This document shows positions 9,185 through 19,362 of a DNA stretch of 64,000 bases, in pieces. Source of the DNA: Defluviimonas sp. SAOS-178_SWC (GTDB lineage: Bacteria; Pseudomonadota; Alphaproteobacteria; Rhodobacterales; Rhodobacteraceae); assembly GCF_039830135.1 (NCBI RefSeq), contig NZ_CP156081.1, positions 1,102,001 to 1,166,000 on the forward strand, read 5' to 3'. The notes beneath the pieces are model-generated. The model searched no databases and had not been told where the DNA came from. It was given only the letters and a program-made list of their open reading frames with translations. Each line of letters opens with the position of its first letter. The first letter of the stretch is position 1. The position numbers and the translations under genes are program-made.

Positions 9185-10545
9185 GCCTCCACCTCCAGCA
9201 CCGATACTGGCGCGCCAGACCTTTCGTGGAAATAGCGCAGGAGCATGTTTCCAGCCGTCTCAAGCCGGTACGAGGCCGAGGCCCGCATGTCCGTCATCGG
9301 GGTGAAATCCGTGGCGAAGGCGGGCAGGGCCGCCTCGATCGTGGCGAGCGTCCAGTCGTGCCCGACCAGCGCCGCCTCGACCGCCGAAGCGCGCTTCGGA
9401 ATGCCCGCCATGCCGCCGAACGCGATCCGTGCGCTTGCCACTTTCGAACCTTCAAGACCGACACTGAAGCAGCCGCAGACCGCGGAGATGTCCTGATCGA
9501 ACCTTTTCGACAATTTGTAGCAGGCAAGGCCCGGTGCCGTTTCGGGGATCGTCACCGCCTCGGCAAACTCGCCCGGACGGCGGTCCTGCTTGCGGTAATC
9601 GAGGAAGAAATGCTCCAGCGGCATCTCGCGCCGCTCGTCGCCCCGGCGGAGATGCAGCACCGCCCCCATCGCGATCAGGGCCGGTGGGGCATCGCCGATG
9701 GGCGAGCCGTTGGCGATGTTACCGCCGATCGTTGCCGCGCCGCGCACCTGTTCGGAGGCAAAGCGCCGCAAGAGTTCGGCAAGGGCCGGGTGCGGTCCCG
9801 CCATCGCCCGGCGAAGCGCCGCGATGGTCACGCCGGCGCCGACCTTCCAGCCGCCGGGGATGGCCTTGATCCGTTGCAGATCTGCACAGGCATGAAGGAA
9901 GGCGACCTCGGGCAGGTCTTTCAATTCCTTCGTGACCCATAGCCCGACATCGGTCGCCCCGGCGATCAGAGTGGCGTCCGGATGCGCGAGATACCACGCG
10001 GCCAACTCGTCCGACGAGGCAGGCGCGAAGGGCGCGGGGCCTTCGGACTTGGGCGGGACATCCACGGCCCAGCCCGGAACCGGCCTGGCCGCAACCGCCT
10101 CGGCCGCGCGCAGGATCGGCGCATAGCCGGTGCAGCGGCAAAGATTGCCGGCGAGGTAATCGTCGTGATCGGTTGCGCCGTTGCGGTGCGCCGTCGCCAT
10201 CGACATGACGAAGCCGGGCGTGCAGAAGCCGCACTGGCTGCCGTGATTTTCGACCATCGCGGCCTGCACCGGGTGCATCTCGCCTGCTGGCCCGGCAAGG
10301 CCCTCCACCGTGCGCACAGCCTTTCCATGGAGTTGCGGCAGAAACAGGATGCAGGCGTTGAGCGCGCGGGTGCCGTCGCCATCGGTCACCATGACCGTGC
10401 AGGCCCCGCAATCGCCTTCATTGCAGCCTTCCTTGGTTCCGGTCAGTCCGCGCGTTTCGCGCAGCCAATCCAGAAGTGTCCGCGTCGGGCTTTCGCCGGA
10501 CACGGTCACTGGCGTTCCGTTCAAAAGAAACGCTATGTCGTTCAT
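9181..10545 (-). CDS. xdhA: Xanthine dehydrogenase, iron-sulfur and FAD subunit
   Basis: A 454-residue electron-transfer subunit. The N-terminal plant-type [2Fe-2S] domain shows [13 protein letters not shown] with a later Cys in LNACILFLP. The second [2Fe-2S] domain has [11 protein letters not shown] and GNLCRCTGY. The C-terminal half is a CoxM-type FAD domain ([25 protein letters not shown]). Electrons pass from the molybdenum centre in XdhB through these clusters to FAD and NAD. It is the first gene of the operon; promoter elements must lie in the 270 bases between it and the divergent DUF6544-like gene. Confidence 0.95.
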   Translation of the reverse strand: MNDIAFLLNGTPVTVSGESPTRTLLDWLRETRGLTGTKEGCNEGDCGACTVMVTDGDGTRALNACILFLPQLHGKAVRTVEGLAGPAGEMHPVQAAMVENHGSQCGFCTPGFVMSMATAHRNGATDHDDYLAGNLCRCTGYAPILRAAEAVAARPVPGWAVDVPPKSEGPAPFAPASSDELAAWYLAHPDATLIAGATDVGLWVTKELKDLPEVAFLHACADLQRIKAIPGGWKVGAGVTIAALRRAMAGPHPALAELLRRFASEQVRGAATIGGNIANGSPIGDAPPALIAMGAVLHLRRGDERREMPLEHFFLDYRKQDRRPGEFAEAVTIPETAPGLACYKLSKRFDQDISAVCGCFSVGLEGSKVASARIAFGGMAGIPKRASAVEAALVGHDWTLATIEAALPAFATDFTPMTDMRASASYRLETAGNMLLRYFHERSGAPVSVLEVEA

Positions 10546-10654
10546 TGAATGAACCCGCCGCCTTCTCCTCGCTCCGGTCAGGTTGCGCTGTCGCCCGATG
10601 CGGCGTAAAGCGAAAAGCGCTCCGGTCTCCCACTCTCAGTGAAGCGCCGAAGCC

Positions 10655-10685
10655 TTTGCAAGGCAAGCATAACTTGCAGGCAAAA
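10655..10685. promoter_or_regulatory. Candidate operator dyad in the xdhA upstream region
   Basis: GCAAG-CATAA-CTTGC (10663-10677) is a perfect 5-bp inverted repeat with a 5-base spacer, enclosed by TTTGC (10655-10659) and GCAAA (10680-10684). It is about 110 bases upstream of xdhA and is the clearest symmetric element in this 270-base divergent region. I do not know the regulator. Confidence 0.3.
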
Positions 10686-10815
10686 CGAATAAGCAGTTTC
10701 TCGGATTCCCGTACAATCCCTGGCCGAAGGCCTCCCGTCGCGCGGCTGGCAATGCGGTTAAGACCAGTCCATAGTTCGAGAATTGACGGGTGGCGCCTCG
10801 GCGGAGCGGATCAGG

Positions 10816-11634
10816 ATGCAGACAGTGCTCGCTCTTATCGTCCTCGGCCTGCTGGGGCTGATTGCGGGCCAGGTTGCCGCCAGCCGGCAATTCCGGGCCC
10901 GAATCCTCACGCTGGCCGGAGAGCTTCGCAAGGCCCCCCCGACACGGAACATCGAGGCGGCTCTACCGCCGGTGGTCGCCGATTTCGCGCGCCGCGCGGG
11001 GGCGGATCCTGCGCGCCCGTTGCGGATCGCGAGCTTCAATCAGCACGCGGAGCTTCGGCTCCGCCCCGGCGGCGCCTTCACGAAGATCGCCGCGTGGCAG
11101 CTGATCTCTCTCGGCCGGCCGGGATTCCTGTGGGATGCCCGCGCGGCCGGCGTGTTGCCCCGGTTCCATGTCCTCGACGCCTATGTCGCCGGGGCCGGGC
11201 AGTTGGAGGCGCGGGCCCTCGGCTCGATCCCTCTCGCGCGCGAAACGGGGGCGGAGATCGACCTCGCGGAGGCGTTCCGCTACCTCGCCGAATTGCCCTG
11301 GGTGCCGGACGCCATTCTTGGAAATCCCGAGCTTTCCTGGCGTGTCATCGGGGCCGACGCGGTCGAGGTTCGGATGAAGGCGGCGGGGGGCACCGCGCGG
11401 GTCAGGTTCCGGTTCGATGGCGAGGGCGACATCGTCAGGATGGACGCGCAAGGCCGGCCGGCGAAGGATATCAACGGACAAAGCGCCCGCTTCGACTGGC
11501 GTGGGCGATACTGGGACTATCGCGAGATCGGCGCGCGCCGCATTCCGGCCCGGGCCGAGGTGGGCTATGTCTACCCGTCCGGCTATGAGGTCTATTTTCG
11601 CGGAGAGATCACCGGCTATCACCTCTCGGACTGA
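10816..11634 (+). CDS. DUF6544-like protein with N-terminal membrane anchor
   Basis: A 272-residue protein of unknown function that resembles the DUF6544 (formerly DUF6920-type) family. The first 20 residues from M at 10816 (MQTVLALIVLGLLGLIAG) form one hydrophobic segment, either an anchor or an uncleaved signal. The rest is a soluble region with conserved-looking patches such as LPWVPDAIL, SARFDWRGRYWDYREI and RIPARAEVGY, typical of that family. An in-frame start 33 bases earlier adds a polar extension before the hydrophobic segment and is less likely. It is monocistronic, divergent from the xdh operon and about 100 bases ahead of dnaE. The family assignment is from pattern recall and not tested. 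Confidence 0.7.
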   Translation: MQTVLALIVLGLLGLIAGQVAASRQFRARILTLAGELRKAPPTRNIEAALPPVVADFARRAGADPARPLRIASFNQHAELRLRPGGAFTKIAAWQLISLGRPGFLWDARAAGVLPRFHVLDAYVAGAGQLEARALGSIPLARETGAEIDLAEAFRYLAELPWVPDAILGNPELSWRVIGADAVEVRMKAAGGTARVRFRFDGEGDIVRMDAQGRPAKDINGQSARFDWRGRYWDYREIGARRIPARAEVGYVYPSGYEVYFRGEITGYHLSD

Positions 11635-11733
11635 CGTCTTGCGGCCGCAATGCCGGCGCTTCACGGCAAGGGAATCGCCGCCGCGGCAAGAATCCGCGTG
11701 AAAATCCGTCGCCGCTCGCCTATGCCAAGAAGC

Positions 11734-14700
11734 ATGTCCACCTCCCCCCGATTCATCCATCTGCGCGTCCACACCGAATACTCGCTTCTTGAAGGCGCGG
11801 TGCCGGTGAAGAAGCTCGTCGGGCTTTGCGACAAGATGCGGATGCCCGCTATCGCGGTGACCGACACCAACGACATGTTCGCCGCCCTGGAATTCTCGGT
11901 GCTCGCCAAGGGGGCCGGTGTGCAGCCCATCGTTGGCTGCCAGGTGTCGCTCGACTACGATCCCGCGCAGCCCGGAGAACGCACCCGCCCGCCGGCGCCG
12001 GTGGTTCTGCTCGCGCAGAACGAGGCGGGCTACATGAACCTGATGAAGCTCAATTCCTGCCTCTACCTGCGCGGTGACGGCTCTTTGCCCCACGTCACGG
12101 CGGAGGAGCTGGGGGCGCATTCGGACGGGCTCATCTGTCTTACCGGCGGGCCCGACGGGCCGCTCGGCCGGTTGCTTCAGGCGGGGCAGGGGGCGAAGGC
12201 GGAGGCGCTTCTGAAACGCCTCGCCGCGACCTATCCCGACCGGCTGTACGTCGAACTTCAGCGCCATCCGGGCGAGGGTGGGCAATATACAGAGGCGGAG
12301 CGGCTGACCGAACGCGGCCATGTCGAACTGGCCTATGCGCAGGGCTTGCCGCTCGTCGCGACGAACGACGTCTATTTCCCGAAGCCTGCCATGTACGAGG
12401 CGCACGACGCGCTGATCTGCATCGCCGAAGGCGCCTATGTCGACCAGCAGGAACCGCGCCGCCGCCTGACGCCGCAGCATTACCTCAAAAGCCCCGAGGA
12501 AATGGCCGCCCTTTTCGCCGATCTTCCGGAGGCCCTTGAAAATACCGTGGAGATCGCCCGGCGCTGCGCCTTCGCGGCCTACAAGCGCAAGCCGATCCTG
12601 CCGAGATTCGCCGATGACGAGGTGCAGGAATTGCGTCGGCAGGCGACGGAGGGGCTGAACGCCCGCCTCGCGATCATCCCGCATGCGGTGCCTGTCGAAG
12701 ACTACGAGAAGCGCCTTGAGTTCGAGCTCGGCATCATCGAGCAGATGGGCTTTCCGGGCTACTTCCTGATCGTTGCCGATTTCATCAAATGGGCCAAGGA
12801 TCACGATATTCCCGTCGGGCCGGGGCGCGGCTCCGGTGCCGGATCGCTCGTCGCCTACGCGCTCACGATCACCGACCTCGATCCCTTGCGGTATTCGCTC
12901 CTCTTCGAGCGGTTCCTCAACCCCGAGCGGGTCTCGATGCCCGACTTCGACATCGACTTCTGCATGGACCGGCGCGAAGAGGTGATCCGCTACGTGCAGG
13001 AACGCTACGGGCGCGAGAAGGTGGGGCAGATCATCACCTTCGGCGCGCTCCTGTCGAAGGCGGCGATCCGCGATGTCGGCCGCGTGTTGCAGATGCCCTA
13101 CGGGCAGGTGGACCGGCTGTCGAAGCTGATCCCGGTCGAAGGGGTGAAGCCGGTCTCGATCGAAAAGGCGTTGGCGGACGAGCCGCGCTTGCGCGAAGCG
13201 GCGCGCGCGGAAGAGGTCGTGCAGCGGCTTCTCGATTATGCGCAGCAGGTCGAAGGGTTGCTTCGCAATGCCTCGACCCATGCCGCAGGCGTCGTCATCG
13301 GCGACCGGCCGCTTGACGAGCTGGTGCCACTTTACCAGGACCCGCGGTCCGACATGCCCGCGACCCAGTTCAACATGAAATGGGTCGAGGCGGCGGGGCT
13401 CGTGAAGTTCGACTTCCTCGGGTTGAAAACCCTGACCGTCATCCAGAACGCCGTGGACCTGATCAGCGGCGGCGGCCGGCACCTGCATATCGCCGCCGAC
13501 GGAAGCCGGCTTTACGAGCCACCGGAGGGTGCGGTCGACCAGATCAACGCGATCCCCTTGGATGACGAGCCCACATACAAGCTCTATGCCGCCGCCAAGA
13601 CCGTCGCCGTCTTCCAGGTGGAAAGCTCGGGCATGATGGACGCGCTGAGGCGCATGAAACCCACCTGCATCGAGGACATCGTGGCGCTCGTGGCGCTCTA
13701 CCGCCCCGGCCCGATGGAGAACATCCCGACCTATTGCGACGTGAAGAACGGGGTGAAAGAGCTTGAATCCATTCACCCTTCCATCGACGATATCCTCGCC
13801 GAGACGCAGGGTATCATCGTCTACCAGGAACAGGTGATGCAGATCGCGCAGGTCATGGCCGGCTATTCGCTCGGCGGCGCCGACCTTCTGCGCCGCGCCA
13901 TGGGCAAGAAGATCGCCGAGGAGATGGCGAAGGAGCGCCCGAAATTCATCGAAGGCTCCACCGCGAACGGGGTGGACAAGAAGAAGGCCGGAGAAGTTTT
14001 TGATCTTCTGGAGAAATTCGCGAATTACGGCTTCAACAAATCGCACGCCGCCGCCTATGCCGTGGTCAGCTACCAGACGGCATGGCTGAAGGCCAACCAC
14101 CCGGTCGAATTCATGGCTGGCGTGATGAACTGCGACATTCATCTCACTGATAAACTTGCGATTTATGCCGAAGAGGTGCGCCGGGGCCTTGAGATCGGCA
14201 TCGTGCCGCCCTGCGTCAACCGCTCGCTCGCGACCTTCTCGGTCCACGGCGGTGAAATCGTCTACGCCCTCGGCGCGCTCAAGAATGTCGGCATCGAGGC
14301 GATGAAGCTGATCGTCGAGGCGCGGGGGGAAAAGCCCTTCGCGACGGTCTTCGACCTTGCCCGCCGCGCCGATCTGAAGCGGATCGGCAAGCGACCGCTG
14401 GAGATGCTGGCCCGCGCCGGGGCCTTCGACCAGCTCGATCCGAACCGTGCCCGGGTCTTCGCGGCGCTGGATGCGCTGACCGCCTATTCCGCCGCGATCC
14501 ATGAGGGCCGCGCCTCGGCCCAGGTATCGCTCTTCGGCGAAGCGGGCGAGGATCTGCCAGAGCCGCGCCTGCCGCAGTGCGACGACTGGCTGCCGGCCGA
14601 ACGGCTCGCCCAGGAACATCAGGCGATCGGCTTCTACCTTTCGGGCCATCCGCTCGACGATTACGCGCCGGCGCTGAAGCGCAAGGGCCTGCTGACCCTT

Positions 14701-15243
14701 GCCGAGTTGCAGGAAAAGGCCGAGCGCGACGGCGCCGCCGTCTCGCGCGTCGGGGTTCTCGTCTCCGGTCTTCAGGATCGCAAGTCCGCGCGCGGCACGC
14801 GGTTCTTCCGGATGAACATTTCGGACCCGACCGGGCAGGTCTCCGGCATGGCGCTTTTCCCGGAGGATTTCGATGCCTGTCGGCGGGTCTTCGACCAGAC
14901 CCATCAGGTCGTGATGACGCTGGAGGCGCGGTTTGCCGAGGGGCAGTTCGATCCCGTCGCGCGGTCCGTGGCGCCGATGGAGGGCGTCGTCGCCGATGCC
15001 GGCGGGGCGGGGCTGCGGATTCATGTGGAAAACGACTCGGCGGTCGCCTCGGTCGCAGCGCTTCTGAACCGCATGGTCGAAGAGGCGAAGATCCGCTCGC
15101 GCGGGCCGATCAGCTTCTGCATCGCCGACCGCGAGACCGGCGAGGAGGTCGAGGTCTCCGTCGGCCGCGATTTCCCCGTCAATCCCCAGATCAAGGGGGC
15201 GATCAAGGCGATGGGCGGCGTGGTCCTCGTCGAGGAAGTGTGA
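11734..15243 (+). CDS. dnaE: DNA polymerase III alpha subunit
   Basis: The replicative polymerase catalytic subunit, 1169 residues from ATG 11734. It opens with the PHP domain (FIHLRVHTEYSLLEGAVP), followed by the polymerase core with GPGRGSGAGSLVAYA and the catalytic aspartates in PDFDIDF (Asp404, Asp406, Asp408). The C-terminal part includes an OB-fold region (RVGVLVSGLQDRKSARG) involved in binding single-stranded DNA. Length matches alphaproteobacterial DnaE1, not the shorter error-prone DnaE2, and no imuA/imuB gene lies nearby. An alternative ATG at 11722 adds four residues; neither has a strong Shine-Dalgarno. Confidence 0.97.
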   Translation: MSTSPRFIHLRVHTEYSLLEGAVPVKKLVGLCDKMRMPAIAVTDTNDMFAALEFSVLAKGAGVQPIVGCQVSLDYDPAQPGERTRPPAPVVLLAQNEAGYMNLMKLNSCLYLRGDGSLPHVTAEELGAHSDGLICLTGGPDGPLGRLLQAGQGAKAEALLKRLAATYPDRLYVELQRHPGEGGQYTEAERLTERGHVELAYAQGLPLVATNDVYFPKPAMYEAHDALICIAEGAYVDQQEPRRRLTPQHYLKSPEEMAALFADLPEALENTVEIARRCAFAAYKRKPILPRFADDEVQELRRQATEGLNARLAIIPHAVPVEDYEKRLEFELGIIEQMGFPGYFLIVADFIKWAKDHDIPVGPGRGSGAGSLVAYALTITDLDPLRYSLLFERFLNPERVSMPDFDIDFCMDRREEVIRYVQERYGREKVGQIITFGALLSKAAIRDVGRVLQMPYGQVDRLSKLIPVEGVKPVSIEKALADEPRLREAARAEEVVQRLLDYAQQVEGLLRNASTHAAGVVIGDRPLDELVPLYQDPRSDMPATQFNMKWVEAAGLVKFDFLGLKTLTVIQNAVDLISGGGRHLHIAADGSRLYEPPEGAVDQINAIPLDDEPTYKLYAAAKTVAVFQVESSGMMDALRRMKPTCIEDIVALVALYRPGPMENIPTYCDVKNGVKELESIHPSIDDILAETQGIIVYQEQVMQIAQVMAGYSLGGADLLRRAMGKKIAEEMAKERPKFIEGSTANGVDKKKAGEVFDLLEKFANYGFNKSHAAAYAVVSYQTAWLKANHPVEFMAGVMNCDIHLTDKLAIYAEEVRRGLEIGIVPPCVNRSLATFSVHGGEIVYALGALKNVGIEAMKLIVEARGEKPFATVFDLARRADLKRIGKRPLEMLARAGAFDQLDPNRARVFAALDALTAYSAAIHEGRASAQVSLFGEAGEDLPEPRLPQCDDWLPAERLAQEHQAIGFYLSGHPLDDYAPALKRKGLLTLAELQEKAERDGAAVSRVGVLVSGLQDRKSARGTRFFRMNISDPTGQVSGMALFPEDFDACRRVFDQTHQVVMTLEARFAEGQFDPVARSVAPMEGVVADAGGAGLRIHVENDSAVASVAALLNRMVEEAKIRSRGPISFCIADRETGEEVEVSVGRDFPVNPQIKGAIKAMGGVVLVEEV

Positions 15244-15293
15244 CGCGAGGCCGGACGGGCCGTCACTTCTCACGGAAATAGGGAATGCCGGCG

Positions 15294-16367
15294 CTAGCCG
15301 ATCCGCCGCCCGAAACCTCGCGCGAAACTGACCGCAAGGATGATCCGCAGGAGATGATGCGCCGTCACGTAGAGGATGGACATCTTCAGCGACAGCGCGA
15401 TCAACCCCATCTCGACCAGCCCGCCCGGCGCGAAGGCAAGGAAGACCCCGCGCGCCGGCTCGCCGACGAGGGGCGCGATCAGGAAGGCGACCGCCGCCGC
15501 GCCGCCGATGCTGATCACGCCGTTCATCAGGGAAAGCTGAAGCGCTTCGAGGATACGCTGCTTCGGCATGCCGGCGAAGCGGACGCCGAGGGAGGTGCCG
15601 ATCACGACCTGCGCCGCCGCGATCATGGCGCCTGGTGGCACCGATTCAGTCCACCCCGCCATATGCGCCGCAGCTGAAAGGAGGATCGGGCCGAGGGCCT
15701 GGCCGGCCGGCAGCTTCAGCTGCACGCCGATCACTGCCCCCAAGACTGCCGCAATTGTCAGGATCGCGACGTCCGTCAGCTTGAGCTCATGCCCCGCCAC
15801 GGCAGCCCCGCCGGCCGAACCCACCGCATGGCCTTCCATCCAGGAAAACGCCACCGGCACCAGAACGATGGTGAGGATCAGCCGCAGGAATTGCAGCATG
15901 GCGAGCATCTGCACATCCGCGCCGGCCTCCTCTCCGAGCTGCACGGTTTCGACCAGCCCGCCCGGCGCGGCCCCGTAGAACGCGGTCACGGCGTCGGTCC
16001 GGCCGGTGGCCCTGATCGCGCGGTAACCGAGATAGTGGACGATCGGAATGAAGAGGCAGAGCACGAGGAGCGAGGGCACCCAGTGGGGCGCTTCCTGCAG
16101 GATCTCGGGCCGCGCCGCGCCGCCGATGGCAATCCCGATGATCGGCACGAAGATCATCCGGATCTTTTGCGGCGCCTGCGGCAGATGACCGAGGGGCCGG
16201 AGGCCGCCGACCGACGCCGCGCCAACCGCCAGAAGGGAACCGAGGAGCATCGGCAACGGCAGGTGCAGGGCCTGGGCGGCCATCCCGCCGGCCGTTCCCG
16301 CCGCGTAGGTCAGGAAGACGGTCGGCCAGTGCGGGGCGCCGAAGACGCGCTCGATGAGATGGGGCAT
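15294..16367 (-). CDS. AbrB-duplication family integral membrane protein
   Basis: A 357-residue polytopic membrane protein with about ten hydrophobic segments arranged as two related halves; FYGAAPGGLVE in the first half and FAPGGLVEMGL in the second are matching copies of the family motif. The family is often labelled AbrB family transcriptional regulator after the E. coli AbrB (AidB regulator) entry, but nothing here looks DNA-binding, and a transporter role is more plausible though unproven. It converges with dnaE, with 50 bases between stops, and lies 75 bases downstream of slyX on the same strand. Confidence 0.8.
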   Translation of the reverse strand: MPHLIERVFGAPHWPTVFLTYAAGTAGGMAAQALHLPLPMLLGSLLAVGAASVGGLRPLGHLPQAPQKIRMIFVPIIGIAIGGAARPEILQEAPHWVPSLLVLCLFIPIVHYLGYRAIRATGRTDAVTAFYGAAPGGLVETVQLGEEAGADVQMLAMLQFLRLILTIVLVPVAFSWMEGHAVGSAGGAAVAGHELKLTDVAILTIAAVLGAVIGVQLKLPAGQALGPILLSAAAHMAGWTESVPPGAMIAAAQVVIGTSLGVRFAGMPKQRILEALQLSLMNGVISIGGAAAVAFLIAPLVGEPARGVFLAFAPGGLVEMGLIALSLKMSILYVTAHHLLRIILAVSFARGFGRRIG

Positions 16368-16442
16368 GGGCAGTCCGGGCTGTAACGGCGCGAAGGCGTT
16401 CCGCGCCTCAACCTGCCCGGCACTTCGGTCGAGGGCAAGGCC

Positions 16443-16649
16443 TCACCAGTGCGGCGGTTTCTGATCGGCAAGCGGGATGGTCCCCGATGCCTCGGCTTCC
16501 GCTTCCGCCGCGCGCTCCATCAAGAGCCGCACGCGACGGGTCAGGAGGTCGATCTCGCGCGACTGCCCCGTGATGACCTCTGAAAGGTCGTCAACCGCGC
16601 GCCTCAGATGCGCGATCTCCTCTTCCGCCTTTTCCAACCGCTCGTTCAT
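16443..16649 (-). CDS. slyX: SlyX family protein
   Basis: A 68-residue protein that is almost entirely heptad coiled coil ([18 protein letters not shown]) with a polar tail ending PPHW, the hallmark of SlyX proteins, which normally end PPHY or PPHW. The biological role of SlyX is unknown. It is divergent from hisS, with 133 bases between start codons. Confidence 0.85.
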   Translation of the reverse strand: MNERLEKAEEEIAHLRRAVDDLSEVITGQSREIDLLTRRVRLLMERAAEAEAEASGTIPLADQKPPHW

Positions 16650-16782
16650 CGCCTCTCCAGCCCGTCGATGCGCCCGAATGATGCCCCGGCCCGCGTCCAG
16701 GTCAACGCCGTATCGGCTGCCGCTTGTTCGCCGCCGCCCCTTCCGCTACACCCGCGCCCGAACCTATGGGAAGGGTCGAACG

Positions 16783-18270
16783 ATGGCCAAGGAAAAGGGA
16801 CCGAGAAGACCGCGCGCGGAAACGCCGAAGGGCTTTCGCGACTATTTCGGCGCCGAGGTGGCCGAACGCAAGGCCATGCTCGACACGATCGCCGGGGTCT
16901 ATCACCGCTACGGTTTCGATCCACTGGAAACCTCGGCCGTCGAGACGGTCGAGGCGCTCGGCAAGTACCTGCCCGATGTCGACCGCCCGAACGAGGGCGT
17001 CTTCGCCTGGCAGGACGAGGATCAGGACTGGCTGGCGCTCCGCTACGACCTGACCGCCCCGCTCGCACGCGTTGCCGCGCAGTACCGCAATGACCTGCCG
17101 AGCCCCTACCGGCGCTACGCGATGGGCCCGGTCTGGCGCAACGAGAAGCCGGGGCCGGGACGGTTCCGGCAGTTCTACCAATGCGATGCCGATACGGTCG
17201 GTTCAGGTTCCGTCGCGGCGGATGCAGAGATCTGCGCGATGCTCTCCGACGTGTTCGAGACGTTGGGGCTAGGTGGCGATTACGTCGTGCGGGTGAACAA
17301 CCGGAAAGTCCTGAACGGCGTGATGGAGGTCGCGGGCGTGCTCGACCCCGCCGATCCCGAGAAGTTCGCCCATGAGCGCGGGATCGTGATGCGCGCCATC
17401 GACAAGTTCGACAAGTTCGGCGAGGCGGGCGTCCGCGCGCTGATCGGCAAGGGCCGGATGGACGAGAGCGGTGATTTCACCAAGGGCGCGGGACTTTCGG
17501 ACGAACAGGCCGACACCGTCATGGGGTTCATGAACGCCAAGGCCGGCGACAACGAAGCGACGATCCTCAGGCTGAAGACGCTCGTCGGCGGTTCTGCCAC
17601 GGGGCAGGAGGGCGTGCAGGAACTGCAAGACATCGCCTCTCTCCTCGCCGCCCAAGGCTACGGCCCCGACCGCATCGTCATCGACCCCTCGGTCGTCCGT
17701 GGCCTCGGCTACTATACCGGCCCGGTCTTCGAGGCCGAACTGACCTTCGAGATCACCGACGAGAAGGGCCGGCCGCGTCAGTTCGGCTCCGTCGCCGGCG
17801 GCGGTCGCTACGATGACCTCGTCAAGCGCTTCACCGGCCAGTCGGTGCCCGCGACCGGCGTCTCGATCGGGGTGGACCGGCTTCTCGCGGCGCTTCACGC
17901 CAAGGGCCGGGTCGCTGCCGATACACGCGGCCCGGTGATCGTCACCGTCATGGATCGTGACCGCATGGCCGACTACCAGGCGATGGCGACCGAGCTGCGT
18001 CGGGCGGGGATTCGCGCCGAGGTCTATCTCGGCAACCCGAAGAACTTCGGCAACCAGCTCAAATACGCCGACAAGCGCAACGCCCCGATTGCCGTGATCG
18101 AAGGCGCCGACGAGGCCGCGCGCGGTGTCGTCCAGCTCAAGGACCTCTACCTCGGTGCGAAGATCGCCGCCGAAGCCTCTCACGAGGAATGGAAAAGCCA
18201 GCCCGCCCAGACCGAGGTCGCGCGCGCCGACCTCGTCGCCGAGGTGCGCCGCCTTCTGGGGATGGCCTGA
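16783..18270 (+). CDS. hisS: Histidyl-tRNA synthetase
   Basis: A 495-residue class II aminoacyl-tRNA synthetase charging tRNA-His. Visible landmarks are the N-terminal PKGFRDYF, motif 2 ([18 protein letters not shown]), the histidine-specific [13 protein letters not shown] and motif 3 ([13 protein letters not shown]), followed by the anticodon-binding domain. The ATG at 16783 follows AAGGGTCGAACG, an acceptable ribosome site. It directly abuts hisZ: TGA ends at 18270 and ATG starts at 18271. Having hisS next to hisZ and hisG puts a synthetase and its catalytically inactive paralogue in one transcript. Confidence 0.97.
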   Translation: MAKEKGPRRPRAETPKGFRDYFGAEVAERKAMLDTIAGVYHRYGFDPLETSAVETVEALGKYLPDVDRPNEGVFAWQDEDQDWLALRYDLTAPLARVAAQYRNDLPSPYRRYAMGPVWRNEKPGPGRFRQFYQCDADTVGSGSVAADAEICAMLSDVFETLGLGGDYVVRVNNRKVLNGVMEVAGVLDPADPEKFAHERGIVMRAIDKFDKFGEAGVRALIGKGRMDESGDFTKGAGLSDEQADTVMGFMNAKAGDNEATILRLKTLVGGSATGQEGVQELQDIASLLAAQGYGPDRIVIDPSVVRGLGYYTGPVFEAELTFEITDEKGRPRQFGSVAGGGRYDDLVKRFTGQSVPATGVSIGVDRLLAALHAKGRVAADTRGPVIVTVMDRDRMADYQAMATELRRAGIRAEVYLGNPKNFGNQLKYADKRNAPIAVIEGADEAARGVVQLKDLYLGAKIAAEASHEEWKSQPAQTEVARADLVAEVRRLLGMA

Positions 18271-19362
18271 ATGGCGGCGAAGGCGGAAGCCCGGACCGAG
18301 GCCGCGCGCCTGATGGCCGCCTTCCGCGACGCGGGTGCCCAGCCGGTCGAGGCCGACATCCTTCAGCCCGCCGAAGTGCTCCTCGACCTTTACGGCGAAG
18401 ATATCCGCGCCCGCGCCTATGTCACCAACGACCCCTTGCGCGGCGAGATGATGCTGCGCCCCGACTTCACCGTGCCGGTGGTGCAGATGCACATGTCGGA
18501 CGGGGCGGATCCGGCGCGCTACTGCTACTCGGGCGAGGTCTTCCGCAAGCAGGAACATCTGAGCGCCCGGAAATCCGAATATGTGCAGGTCGGCTACGAG
18601 GTCTTCGACCGCGAGAACCCCGCCGCCGCCGATGCCGAGGTCTTCGCGCTGTTCGCCGACCTCCTCGCGCCGCTCAAGCTGCGGGCCGCGACCGGCGATA
18701 TCGGCATCCTGACCGAGGCGGTGCGCGGGCTAAGGACGCTCGAAAGCCGCAAGGCGGCGCTTCTACGCCATATCTGGCGGCCGCGCCGCTTCACCCAGTT
18801 GCTCGACCGCTTCGGCGGCCGCGCGCCGGTCCCGGAAAGCCGCGCGCGCCTCCTCGCCGCGCTCCGGGACGGCACGCCTCTGACCGACGCCCCGCTCATC
18901 GGTCTGCGCTCCGAGGCCGAGATCGCGACCCGCCTTGCCGCTCTTCAGCAGGATGCCGCCGCCCCGCCGATCGCGGGCGAGGAGGTCGCGCGGCTCGAAG
19001 ACCTCCTGAACCTCTCTGCGAAATCGCCCGCCGCCCTCGCGCATCTCCGCGACCTCGCGCGCGAGATGCCGGAGATCGGCCCCGCCGTGGACCGGCTCGA
19101 AGCGCGGCTCGCGGCCCTTGCGGCGAAGGGCGTCGACGTGGATGCCCTCGATTTCGAGGCGAGCCACGGCCGCACCACGCTCGAATATTACGACGGTTTC
19201 GTGTTTTCCTTTCATGCCGCCGACCCCGACCTGCCGCCGGTGGCCTCGGGCGGGCGCTACGACGCGCTGACGGCGGTCCTCGGTCACGGCCGCTCGATCC
19301 CCGCCGTGGGCGGCGTGATCCGGCCCGGCCTCGTCGCCGATCTTGGGGGCGCGCCATGCTGA
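18271..19362 (+). CDS. hisZ: ATP phosphoribosyltransferase regulatory subunit
   Basis: A 363-residue HisZ, a histidyl-tRNA synthetase paralogue that lost aminoacylation and acts as the regulatory partner of short-form HisG. It keeps the class II fold (PQPVEADILQPAEV-type start, MMLRPDFTVPVVQMHM, late SGGRYDAL) but lacks the anticodon-binding domain and the histidine-specific motif of HisS. It overlaps hisG by 7 bases, which should keep the two subunits in balanced synthesis. Confidence 0.94.
   Translation: MAAKAEARTEAARLMAAFRDAGAQPVEADILQPAEVLLDLYGEDIRARAYVTNDPLRGEMMLRPDFTVPVVQMHMSDGADPARYCYSGEVFRKQEHLSARKSEYVQVGYEVFDRENPAAADAEVFALFADLLAPLKLRAATGDIGILTEAVRGLRTLESRKAALLRHIWRPRRFTQLLDRFGGRAPVPESRARLLAALRDGTPLTDAPLIGLRSEAEIATRLAALQQDAAAPPIAGEEVARLEDLLNLSAKSPAALAHLRDLAREMPEIGPAVDRLEARLAALAAKGVDVDALDFEASHGRTTLEYYDGFVFSFHAADPDLPPVASGGRYDALTAVLGHGRSIPAVGGVIRPGLVADLGGAPC

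Noticed and set aside
6743-9235. 830-codon plus-strand frame opposite xdhB
   Set aside because: Antisense shadow of a clearly real gene, with composition typical of such shadows.
10963-15273. Very long open frame (over 1400 codons) on the minus strand opposite dnaE
   Set aside because: It mirrors dnaE codon by codon, is rich in Arg, His, Asp and Leu, and matches no family; long antisense frames are common in GC-rich genes.
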